Assembly: GCA_007126035.1 (NCBI GenBank)
Contig: SLCC01000086.1
Coordinates: forward strand, 1-64,000
DNA from: Gemmatimonadota bacterium
GTDB lineage: Bacteria > Gemmatimonadota > Gemmatimonadetes > Longimicrobiales > RSA9
Reading direction: 5' to 3'
DNA length: 64,000 nucleotides
In this document: positions 1 to 8,342 of the stretch, in pieces
How positions within the stretch are numbered: position 1 is the stretch's first letter
How the letters are laid out: every line of letters starts with the position of its first letter
Made by a program: the position numbers and the translations under genes
Notes under the pieces: generated by a model
Told to the model about the DNA's origin: nothing
Seen by the model: only the letters and a program-made list of their open reading frames with translations
Databases searched by the model: none

Positions 1-1016
1 CGGGAAGGTCGGTTCTGACGCCGGGTCGCGACGAGGATGGTCCCGTCAGGCCTGGCGGATACAGTGATGGTCCCGTGCCTGTCGGTCCGGTAGACCTCTG
101 TGTCGATCTGGCAATAGCGTTCCAGCGCGCTGGCGTGGGGGTGGCCGTAGCGGTTGTTCCGACCGACGCCGATCACGACTATTGCGGGTCGTAGCATCTC
201 CAGCAGCTCCTCGGTGTCGCCGTTACGGGATCCGTGGTGGGAGGCCTTGTGCACCTGCACGGGGCCGAGCAGGTCCGGATGATGCTCGATCCACCAGCGC
301 TGCTGCGCCCGCTCGGAGTCGCCCAGGAGCGTGGCCTGGAACTCACCATACTCCACTCGGATGCCGACGGAGTTGTCGTTCTGGCCGCGGGTCGGGTCCC
401 CCTGCGGCGGGATCACCGTCAGGGCCATGGAATCCAGGGTGATCACCCGCCGGTGCGCGTCCAGGCGGAGGGACCCGGCGGCGGCTATCGCCCGCAGGAA
501 ACGTTCGTAGGTGCGGGTGGTGTGGGGGATCCCGTTCTCCATGACGTACCTGGGCCGGTATCGCTCGATCACGGTGATCAGGCCGCCGATGTGGTCGGCG
601 TGATTGTGGGACGCGATCACCAGTTCCAGCGTTTCGACCCCCTTGGCCTCCAGGTGTCCGAGCAGCCGCTCCCCGTCCTGGCCTCCGTCGTAGAGGACGG
701 CCCTGCCATCGGGCGTCCGGATCAGGACCGCGTCGCCCTGACCCACGTCGAGGAAGTGGAGCTCCAGGAAGGCGCTGGAATCGTCCGCCACCGCCGACAC
801 GGGAATGGCGTGAGGCCCGGCGAGCAGCATCGAGCCGGCTCCGCCACCAGCGCCTGCACGGTCAGCCGAGGCGGCCAGGGTGACGGCCAGGGTAACGGCC
901 AGGGTAACGGCCAGGGTGACGGCCAGAATGACGGCCAGGGCCGCACCGGACCGTGCTGCCGGGCCCGCGGGCCGGGGTGCCGGGGAGGTTGGGTTACTAC
1001 AACGCGATGTCGCCAC
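1..1016 (-). CDS. ComEC/Rec2-like secreted metallo-beta-lactamase-fold hydrolase (C-terminus runs off the window)
   Basis: Manual minus-strand translation gives ...LELHFLDVGQGDAVLIRTPDGRAVLYDGGQDG...VIASHNHADHIGGL...LLGDSE...KASHHGSRNGD...; HxHxDH motif; N-terminal hydrophobic (LAVT)n signal region. Start uncertain (GTG ~1016). The supplied ORF track misses it because no stop lies in the window. Confidence 0.82.
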   Translation of the reverse strand, partial: MATSRCSNPTSPAPRPAGPAARSGAALAVILAVTLAVTLAVTLAVTLAASADRAGAGGGAGSMLLAGPHAIPVSAVADDSSAFLELHFLDVGQGDAVLIRTPDGRAVLYDGGQDGERLLGHLEAKGVETLELVIASHNHADHIGGLITVIERYRPRYVMENGIPHTTRTYERFLRAIAAAGSLRLDAHRRVITLDSMALTVIPPQGDPTRGQNDNSVGIRVEYGEFQATLLGDSERAQQRWWIEHHPDLLGPVQVHKASHHGSRNGDTEELLEMLRPAIVVIGVGRNNRYGHPHASALERYCQIDTEVYRTDRHGTITVSARPDGTILVATRRQNRPS

Positions 1017-1251
1017 CGGGGCCTTCCGGGATGGATTCCCGCAGGCGGCGGATCTCCACACCACGGTCAGCCATGGCCCTGGCATCTATGGCGAGGGTCA
1101 GTCGGGCGGTGTCCTGGTCTCGCCGCACGTCCAACCGGAGCACGGTGCCTTCGCCGGCGCCGGTGGGCAGCCAGGAGGCGGGCACCTCCAGGGAGCCGGC
1201 GTCGCCCTCGAGCACGGCGATGCCGTCGGCGATCCGGTCCACGATCAGCAT
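997..1251 (-). CDS. DUF3006 family protein
   Basis: MLIVDRIADGIAVLEGDAG...PASWLPTGAGEGTVLRLD matches the DUF3006 pattern; directly upstream of and overlapping the MBL gene. Confidence 0.75.
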   Translation of the reverse strand: MLIVDRIADGIAVLEGDAGSLEVPASWLPTGAGEGTVLRLDVRRDQDTARLTLAIDARAMADRGVEIRRLRESIPEGPGGDIAL

Positions 1252-1262
1252 GGGCCTGTCCC

Positions 1263-1820
1263 TCAGGAGGAAGGGCCGGATTTCCCGGTCTCGCCACCAG
1301 TCGGTTTCGGCGGCGACTCGCCGATCCGGATCAGTCCCGAGACCTGACCGCCCTCCTTGAGGCCCAGGCGGCGGGCGGTGACGTCACCATCGACGACGGC
1401 GGTCTCCTCGATGAGCAGGCGACTCGCGTCTGTGATGCTCCCGGTAACCCGGCCCCGGATCAGAGCCTCCTGGACGTTGAGACCGCCGCCGACCGAGCCC
1501 TGGGGTCCGATGGCGACCCAGGGAGCGCTGACACTGCCCCCCACCCGGCCCTCGATGACTACGTCCTGCTCCTTTCCGCTACCCTTGCCAGTGACGTCCC
1601 CGTCCACCCGGCCGGTGGGGCTGACGTGCAGCCGTCGGGCTTCCACGCTGCCCCGTACGTGTCCGTCGATCCGGAGTGCGCCATCGGTGCGGCAGTCGCC
1701 CTTCAGGACCATCCCGTGGCCGATAAGTGATTCACCAGCCTGGACGGCGCCGGCGGTCCGCTCGGCGGCAGCGCGCGGAGCGGGCTCAGGGGACTGCTTC
1801 TTGGATCGCAGTAGTGCCAT
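1263..1820 (-). CDS. Bactofilin (polymer-forming cytoskeletal protein)
   Basis: GHGMVLKGDCRTDGALRIDGHVRGSVEARRLHVSPTGRVDGDV...: repeating beta-helix bactofilin pattern. Confidence 0.9.
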   Translation of the reverse strand: MALLRSKKQSPEPAPRAAAERTAGAVQAGESLIGHGMVLKGDCRTDGALRIDGHVRGSVEARRLHVSPTGRVDGDVTGKGSGKEQDVVIEGRVGGSVSAPWVAIGPQGSVGGGLNVQEALIRGRVTGSITDASRLLIEETAVVDGDVTARRLGLKEGGQVSGLIRIGESPPKPTGGETGKSGPSS

Positions 1821-1881
1821 GACGTTCCTCCGGGGGGACCGGGTATCTCACTCTCCAATTCTCACAGCGGAACGAAAGAAA

Positions 1882-1971
1882 GGAAATACCTGTCCCTCAT
1901 GATTAGTGAAGAGGCGAAGAGACGGGATACCTGATCCCGCGGAAATAGCGAAGGCGGGCTACCTGGTCCCG
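1882..1971. repeat. Imperfect intergenic repeats with hairpin core CGGGAT-ACCTG-ATCCCG
   Basis: 1923-1939 cgggatacctgatcccg (6-bp arms), 1955-1971 cgggctacctggtcccg (32-nt period), and a degenerate copy at 1882-1896 ggaaatacctgtccc. Confidence 0.6.
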
Positions 1972-1989
1972 CTGAAACCCTCTGGCCTG

Positions 1990-3693
1990 TCATTGCCCGC
2001 GGTACCCCGGCCCGCGTACGATCCGGCCCGGCATTGCGCCGGTGTGGGCGGCATCGCGGATGACGGCCACGCCGTTGACGAACAGGTGCTCCACGCCCAC
2101 CGACAGCTGGTGCGGCTCGTCGTAGGTGGCGCGGTCCCTGATCGTCGCCGGGTCGAAGACCACGATATCGGCGAGCATCCCCTCTCGTAGCAGCCCCCGG
2201 TCCTGGATGCCCAGGCGGTTGGCCACGGCGGAGCTGGCCTTTCGCACGGCCTCCTCCAGGGTGATCACCTCCTGTTCCCGTACGTACCTGCCCAGGATCC
2301 GCGGGTAGGTGCCGTAGCCCCGGGGATGGACCAGTCGGGTCGTCTGTTCCGGGTCCGTGCCGCCGGCGTCGGTGCCGAAGCTGATCCACGGCTGGCGCAT
2401 CTGCGTGGCCACGTTGTCCTCGCTCATGAGGAAGTACATGGTGAAGATGCGCTGCTCCTCGGAGATGATGAGGTCGATGGCGGCGTCGGCCCAGTGCTGC
2501 CCGCGGGCCTCGGCTATCTCCGACAGGCGACGCCCCGCCCACGCCTCGTTCTCGGGCTGCTCGAGCCCCACGACCATGACACCTTCCGGGCCCGCCAGGA
2601 TACAGAAGTTCTCCCAGTCACTGTACTCCGCCACCATCTCGGCCCGGATCCTGGCTCGCATCTCCGGGTCCCGGAGGTTGTCGAACAGCTTCCCGTCGGC
2701 GGCGGCCCAGGCGGGGAGGCAAGACGTGAGCCCGGTTCCCGCGGCAGGGTAGGGGTACATGTCGGCGGTGACGTCCTGCCCGGCTGCGCGCGCCGAATCT
2801 ATCTTGGCGATGGCCGGCTCCATCCGGTCCCAGTTCCGCTGGCCCGCGGCCTTGAGGTGGTAGATCTGGACGGGGACGCCGCCTTCCCGGCCGATCCGCA
2901 GCGCCTCGTCCAGCGCTTCCAGGAACCGGTCGCCCTCGGAGCGGAGGTGGGTGATGTAGATGCCTCCGTACGGCCCGATCACCCTGGCCAGCTCGATCAG
3001 CTCCTCGGTGGTGGCAAAGTCGCCCGGGGCGTAGATCAGCGACGTGGCCAGGCCGAACGCACCGTCCTCCATGGCCCGGACCATGGCCGCCCGCATGGTG
3101 TCCAGCTCCGCCGGCGAGGGCGGACCCTGGGCCATCCCCTTCCCGTAACGACGGATGGTGCCGCCGCCGACGAAGGAGCCGCCGTTCACCGACATACCCG
3201 TCTCCTCCATGGCACGCAGCCAGACGTCGAAGCCGCGGGGGCCGAAGAAGCGCGTCGCCCGCTCCCTGACCGCCGGATCGGTCAGGTCCACGTCGCCGAT
3301 CGTCAGCTCGTTGGCCGGCGCGTTCGACGTGCTCTCACCCATGATCTCCGTCGTGATGCCCTGGGTCACCTTGCTCAGCACCCGGCCGTCGCCGTCCAGC
3401 AGCGCCGCCCGGGAATGACTGATCACGTCGATGAAGCCGGGGGCAACGACACGGCCACGGGCGTCCAGTCGCTCAGTCGCCGGCGCGTTCGCCAGGAGAC
3501 CGGCGGGGGCGACACGGGCGATGCGGTCGCCCCGCACCGCCACATCGCCGTAGAACCAGGGGTTGCCGGTCCCGTCCACGATCCGGCCACGCTCGATCAC
3601 CAGGTCGTAGGGGGCCTCGGGTGCGGGAGCACGAGGAGCGGCCGGCGCGCACGCGGCGGCGGCCATGATCAACAGCAGGGCGAGGTTCCGCAT
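1990..3693 (-). CDS. N-acyl-D-amino-acid deacylase (D-aminoacylase) family lipoprotein
   Basis: MRNLALLLIMAAAACAP lipobox; YDLVIERGRIVDGTGNPWFYGDVAVRGDRIARV...; internal start chosen over the longer ORF. Confidence 0.85.
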   Translation of the reverse strand: MRNLALLLIMAAAACAPAAPRAPAPEAPYDLVIERGRIVDGTGNPWFYGDVAVRGDRIARVAPAGLLANAPATERLDARGRVVAPGFIDVISHSRAALLDGDGRVLSKVTQGITTEIMGESTSNAPANELTIGDVDLTDPAVRERATRFFGPRGFDVWLRAMEETGMSVNGGSFVGGGTIRRYGKGMAQGPPSPAELDTMRAAMVRAMEDGAFGLATSLIYAPGDFATTEELIELARVIGPYGGIYITHLRSEGDRFLEALDEALRIGREGGVPVQIYHLKAAGQRNWDRMEPAIAKIDSARAAGQDVTADMYPYPAAGTGLTSCLPAWAAADGKLFDNLRDPEMRARIRAEMVAEYSDWENFCILAGPEGVMVVGLEQPENEAWAGRRLSEIAEARGQHWADAAIDLIISEEQRIFTMYFLMSEDNVATQMRQPWISFGTDAGGTDPEQTTRLVHPRGYGTYPRILGRYVREQEVITLEEAVRKASSAVANRLGIQDRGLLREGMLADIVVFDPATIRDRATYDEPHQLSVGVEHLFVNGVAVIRDAAHTGAMPGRIVRGPGYRGQ

Positions 3694-3823
3694 CGCTCGG
3701 CACGGTTCGGGTATCTGCGGCCTGCCGGCACCGGACCGGCTCGGTCCGCTGGCAACGTAGACCAACCGCCAGGCCGGGACAAGCCAGGCCGATGTCAGAG
3801 CACCCGCCGTGGCTAGCGCGACG

Positions 3824-4948
3824 TCACGAATCCGAAGCGGGGGGGCGGAGCCGCAGCATCGGCTCCCGGTCGCTTCCCACCACAGCGGCGCCGAACCGTC
3901 CGAACTCACGGTCGAGGGTGGCGCGGAGCCATTCCACCTCCCGGGTGGACGGGTCCTCGAGGCGCATCTTCCTGATCCGGAAGGGCCTCATGTCCAGTCC
4001 CATGAGCTTGCCGCTGTCCGGATCGACGGCGGGCAGGTAGAGGACGACCAGGTCGTCCCGGAACTCCTCGTAGCCGCTGATCCCCTCGTAGTCGTCCAGG
4101 AAGTCTCCGCAGCCGTACAGGATGAGCCGGTCCCGGTAGACTTCTCCGGCCCTGGGATGATGGGAGGAGTGGCCGTGGACCAGGTCGACGCCCGCGTCCA
4201 CCAGGGTGTGGGCGATGAGCCGGTGTCTCCGGGGGATGGCATAGCCCCAGTTCGAGCCCCAGTGGACGGAAGCGACCACGACATCGCCGGGCTGCTTCAG
4301 GGCGACGATGGGCGCGGCCATGGCGGCGGCCCGCTCCGCCATGCTGCGGGCGGCCGCATCGGGGAGCAGGCTGACGCCCGGCCGGTGGGGTGCCGCGGCC
4401 CAGCCTGGCGGGATGCCGCTGTCGCTCAGCCCGAAAGCGAAGAGCAGGATCCGGCTCCCGGCTCCCGCCTCCAGAGCCACCGGTGCCCGGGCTGCGTCCA
4501 GGTCCCGGCCCGCGCCAACCGGCGGGATCCCGGCACCCTCCAGGGCGGCCAGCGTCTCGAGCAGGCCTTCCGGTCCCCAGTCAAGCACGTGGTTGTTGGC
4601 CAGGACGCAGGCGTCGACACGTCCTGCCTCCAGGACCGGCTCGTTGGCGGGGTGCATCCTGTAGTTGATCCCCTTGGGCAGGGCAGCATCGCTCGTGGTG
4701 ATGCTGGTCTCGAGATTGATGATCAGGGGCGCCGGCGCCAGCTCCTGGAGCACCGGGAGCGCGCGGCCCCACACATAGTGGTAGTCGACGGGTCGGCTGA
4801 TGGGGCCATTGGCCCGTTCCGCCAGCTCCACGTAGTCCAGGGCGGAGCGGACGTATCGCTCGTGCAGGGCCGGGTCGGAAGGGTGGGGGAGGATCTGGTC
4901 GACGCCCCGGCCGAGCATGACGTCGCCGGTGAGGCACAGAGTGATCAT
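3824..4948 (-). CDS. CapA family protein (poly-gamma-glutamate capsule-type metallophosphatase)
   Basis: LTGDVMLGRGVD...NLETSIT...ANNHVLDWG...VHWGSNWGY...GHSSHHPRAGEVYRDRLILYGCGDF. Confidence 0.88.
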   Translation of the reverse strand: MITLCLTGDVMLGRGVDQILPHPSDPALHERYVRSALDYVELAERANGPISRPVDYHYVWGRALPVLQELAPAPLIINLETSITTSDAALPKGINYRMHPANEPVLEAGRVDACVLANNHVLDWGPEGLLETLAALEGAGIPPVGAGRDLDAARAPVALEAGAGSRILLFAFGLSDSGIPPGWAAAPHRPGVSLLPDAAARSMAERAAAMAAPIVALKQPGDVVVASVHWGSNWGYAIPRRHRLIAHTLVDAGVDLVHGHSSHHPRAGEVYRDRLILYGCGDFLDDYEGISGYEEFRDDLVVLYLPAVDPDSGKLMGLDMRPFRIRKMRLEDPSTREVEWLRATLDREFGRFGAAVVGSDREPMLRLRPPASDS

Positions 4949-5307
4949 GGCGGCACGGCGTTCAGGAAGCGTTGCCGTTCATGATGGATCCAGCCGGAGA
5001 TACGGTCAATGGGATGGTCCCGGGGTGAGTCCTGGCCCGAAAGTGTCACGGCCCGAAAACTCTTGCGCGCCCGGCCCAGGATGATAATCCTTCAAGTACC
5101 AGCGCTGGCGCGGGCCGCTGACAATGCCCATTCAGGCCGGTGCTCCGGGCGGCAACGTCGTCGCCCAGGACCCCCTGACCCTCTTCGCGAGGGCGTACCC
5201 GGGCAGAGACGGCGCGTCAGACGCGGTGGTGACGGGGGCCGGGACCCAGGAGCCCGTCGCCAAACGCTGACCGGGTCCAGGAGGCAGTATGCCACCTGAC
5301 AAGCCAG

Positions 5308-5342
5308 GGCCCGGGGCGAGAGCGCGACTCTCGTCCCGGGCC
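5308..5342. other. Strong intergenic inverted repeat (15-bp arms, 1 mismatch, 5-nt loop)
   Basis: ggcccggggcgagag-cgcga-ctctcgtcccgggcc; no T-tract on either side. Confidence 0.55.
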
Positions 5343-5474
5343 ATCGTCATCGGCATTCCGCTCCCGCCCACGAACCTCGAGTCTCGAACAGCGGCCTCCC
5401 TGTTCGCGCTCTCGTGGGACGCGCCCGCTCAGCGCCGCCTCCAGGTGCGGTCAAGGCCATGTCCGAGGTCTCCA

Positions 5475-8342
5475 TCAACGTCTGTTCAAGAACTGCTCAT
5501 ACAGATGCCGGTGCTTGTTGTCGTGGGGGTCGACCTCCTCGCCGGCTATCCACATCCGCTGCACGCGGGTGGTGATCTGGAGGATGTCCCCGTCTGCCAG
5601 GACCAGGTCGGCCCGTTTGCCTGGTGTGATGCTGCCCATCTCGGTGCCCAGCCCCATGATCTCGGCTGGCGCGAGGGTCAGGCCCCGCAGGGCCACGTCC
5701 CCTGGCAGGCCGTAGGCCCGGTGCCTGGCGGCCAGGTATGGCAGGTTCCGCACGTCGGCCACGCTGCGGGTGGTGAAGGCGACAGGCACGCCTGCCTGGT
5801 GGAGGATGGCGGCGTTCCGCCAGCCGGCGTCGTGGGGGTCGTCACGGTCGCCGGTAACGTCCAGGCCGGTGCTGAGGACGACGGGGATACCGCGGCGGCC
5901 CAGCTCGTCAGCCAGACGGTGGGCGTGCTCTCCGCCCACGATGACTGGCCGGACGGCGGGGAACCGGTCCAGCAGCAGGAGCAGGGTCCGGATCTGGCGT
6001 TCCCGGTCCAGGTGGAAGAGGGCGGGCAAGTCGCCTGACAGGACGGGCGCCATGGCTTCGAGCATGAGTCTCTCGCCACCGTGCACCTGTGCCTCGAAGG
6101 GCTGGTCCGGCCGGTCCCTGGTGGCTGCGTGGCGGGTGAAGGCCTGGGCCCGCTCGAACAGTCTTACCAGCGCGTCCACCGCGTCGCCCTTCAGCTCCGG
6201 CTCGTCCCACTCGTTGCCATCGGGGCGGGGGAAGTAGATCACCATGGCTGCCCGGTCCGCCAGGGACATGCGCCTGGGCGTGTCACCCCGTAGCTGGAGC
6301 AGGGACGCCGCGCCGGGTATGGCGCTGCCGCGCTGGTGGGTGAGGACACTGGTGATGCCGTTGGCCCGGGCCACATTGTACGTCACGGAGTGGGGCTGGA
6401 GCCCGATCATGGCCCGGAGGTGCGGATTGAAGTCGCCCACCTCCCGCTGGTCCGTGGCTGCCGGGACCTGTCCCACCTCGATGAGTCCGAGCCCTGTGGA
6501 GAGGTCGGTCATGCCCGGGAACAGGTGCTGGCCGGCGACGTCGATCCGTTCGGCGTCGCCGGGGATGGTGACCTGGCCGGCCGTGCCCACGTGGGCGATC
6601 CGGCCATCCCGGACCACTACCACGCCGTTCTCGATGGACGGCCCGTCACCCGGATGGATGGTGGCGCCCACGAGCGCGAAGGTGCCGGTTGCGGGGGGCA
6701 GCGCCGGGTCCGTGAGGCGCCGGTCTCCGGCCCAGGCGACCCGGGGCGCCTGACCGGACCGGGCGGCCAACGACGGACTGACCACTGGGCCGGCCGATGG
6801 AGTGGCCGTTCCGGTCGTGGCGGTGGCGGTCGTCGCCGGAGCGGCCTGGACAGTGGCCAGGGTCCGCATGGGCGTCCGTCGGTAGTCGGCTTCCCGCTCC
6901 CGCTCCCAGTATACCAGGCCGTCCATGATGGTCTTCTCGACGCGGGTGTCGACGTCGAAGGGGTCGCCGCTCAGGAGCACGATGTCGCCGTGCTTGCCCA
7001 CCTGGATGGAGCCGACCTTGTCATCGATGAGGAGCTGCTGGGCGGGGTAGAGGGTGTACATGCGCAGCGCCTCCTCCTTCGGCACGTCACCGTACTTGAC
7101 CGGCTTCATGATCTCGTAGGTGGCGAAGGTCTGGAGCCGCTCACTGTCGGAGTTCAGGCTGGTGTGGACGCCCTGAGCGTGCATGATGGCCGCGTTGTAG
7201 GGCGTGGCGTCGAAGGCCTCCAGCTTGAAGTGCCACCAGTCGGAGAAGGTGGAGCCGCAGGCGCCGTGCTCAGCCATCTCGGCGGCCACCCGGTAGCCCT
7301 CGAGGACGTGGGTGAAGCAGTCGATCAGGAAGCCGAACCGCTCCGCCACGTCGATGAGCATGAGGATCTCGTCGGCGCGGTAGGAGTGGGCATGGATTCG
7401 GAGCCTGCCCTCCATGATGTCGACCAGCGCCTCGAGGCGCTGGTCCCGGCGGGGCGGGACGCGGAAGGACCGGGGGCTCTGCCGGTACCGCTCCCACTCG
7501 TCGCGGTAGGCCTGGGCCGCCTCGAAGGCCTGGATGTAGAGGGCCTCGACGCCCTGGCGGGACAGGGGGTAGCGCTGGGGCCCGTCGTCGCTCCAGGCCT
7601 TGCGGGTCACGTTCTCGCCCAGGGCGAACTTCACCGTCTGGGGCGCGCCCTGGACCAGGAACTGCTCCGGGTGCGTCAAGCCCCAGCGCGGCTTGATGAT
7701 GGCGCTCTGGGCGCCGATCAGGTTGCAGCTCCCGTGGAGGACCTGCGCCGTGGTGACGCCGCCGGTGAGGGCCCGGAAGATCCCGAAATCGTCCGGGTTG
7801 AGCTGATCGATGACCCGGGTCTCCGGCACGATGGGCGATGTGCACTCGTTGTACGTGGTCATGGCGATGTGCGAGTGCTCGTCCACGAACCCGGGGATGG
7901 CGGTGTAGCCGGAGCCGTCCAGCACCGTCACGCCCCGGGGCGCCGAGAGGTTCCGGCCGATCTGCCGGATCACGCCGTCCCTGATCAGGATGTCGGTATC
8001 GGTGAGCGTCTCTCCCGCCGCCGTCCAGACGGTGTCCAGGCCGCGGATGAGGATGGAGCCCCGTGGCACGTCCACCTCGCCCTCGGCTATCTGCGGCCGG
8101 AAGCTGGCGCCCCTGGCTGCCAGGGCGCCGCCGTCAAGTGACGACTGGCCCGCCGCCGGTGCCTCGGCCCGGGCGGAGGCCGGTGCCCTGGCCTGAGCCG
8201 CCACCGGTCCGGGCACCGCCGCGGCCAGGGTGGCGAGGGTGGCGAGGGCGGTGAGGGCGGTGAGCAACACCGTCTTCGCCGCGCCCAACGCTGCCGGCTG
8301 CGTCAGAGCCTGTCCGGCTCGCTTCATGTCAATGGCGATCAT
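5475..8342 (-). CDS. Exported two-module amidohydrolase (intact N-terminal amidohydrolase, second module lacking HxH)
   Basis: Signal peptide MKRAGQ...LLTALTALATLATLAAAVPGPVAAQ; first module IPGFVDEHSHIAM; second module ALVGATIHPGDGPSIENGVVVVRDGRIAHVG...FPGMTDLSTGLG; ATGA overlap with the upstream gene. Confidence 0.82.
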   Translation of the reverse strand: MIAIDMKRAGQALTQPAALGAAKTVLLTALTALATLATLAAAVPGPVAAQARAPASARAEAPAAGQSSLDGGALAARGASFRPQIAEGEVDVPRGSILIRGLDTVWTAAGETLTDTDILIRDGVIRQIGRNLSAPRGVTVLDGSGYTAIPGFVDEHSHIAMTTYNECTSPIVPETRVIDQLNPDDFGIFRALTGGVTTAQVLHGSCNLIGAQSAIIKPRWGLTHPEQFLVQGAPQTVKFALGENVTRKAWSDDGPQRYPLSRQGVEALYIQAFEAAQAYRDEWERYRQSPRSFRVPPRRDQRLEALVDIMEGRLRIHAHSYRADEILMLIDVAERFGFLIDCFTHVLEGYRVAAEMAEHGACGSTFSDWWHFKLEAFDATPYNAAIMHAQGVHTSLNSDSERLQTFATYEIMKPVKYGDVPKEEALRMYTLYPAQQLLIDDKVGSIQVGKHGDIVLLSGDPFDVDTRVEKTIMDGLVYWEREREADYRRTPMRTLATVQAAPATTATATTGTATPSAGPVVSPSLAARSGQAPRVAWAGDRRLTDPALPPATGTFALVGATIHPGDGPSIENGVVVVRDGRIAHVGTAGQVTIPGDAERIDVAGQHLFPGMTDLSTGLGLIEVGQVPAATDQREVGDFNPHLRAMIGLQPHSVTYNVARANGITSVLTHQRGSAIPGAASLLQLRGDTPRRMSLADRAAMVIYFPRPDGNEWDEPELKGDAVDALVRLFERAQAFTRHAATRDRPDQPFEAQVHGGERLMLEAMAPVLSGDLPALFHLDRERQIRTLLLLLDRFPAVRPVIVGGEHAHRLADELGRRGIPVVLSTGLDVTGDRDDPHDAGWRNAAILHQAGVPVAFTTRSVADVRNLPYLAARHRAYGLPGDVALRGLTLAPAEIMGLGTEMGSITPGKRADLVLADGDILQITTRVQRMWIAGEEVDPHDNKHRHLYEQFLNRR
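8227..8262. repeat. 9-bp tandem repeats encoding the signal-peptide h-region (ALT/ALA units)
   Basis: agggtggcg x2 followed by agggcggtg x2. Confidence 0.7.

Noticed and set aside
234-1730. Long plus-strand ORF (498 aa)
   Set aside because: Antisense shadow of the DUF3006, MBL and bactofilin genes; Pro/Gly/Arg-rich with no recognisable motifs, as expected from high-GC codon bias.
2326-3816. Long plus-strand ORF antisense to the D-aminoacylase (and similar ORFs at 6336-8141, 8726-10156, 13072-14433, 52744-54138)
   Set aside because: Mirror-frame artefacts of clearly coding minus-strand genes; low-complexity HVR/GQ-rich translations.
4949-5474. tRNA or small coding gene in the intergenic desert
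   Set aside because: No cloverleaf or convincing coding signal; the small ORFs here are Arg/Pro-rich random frames.
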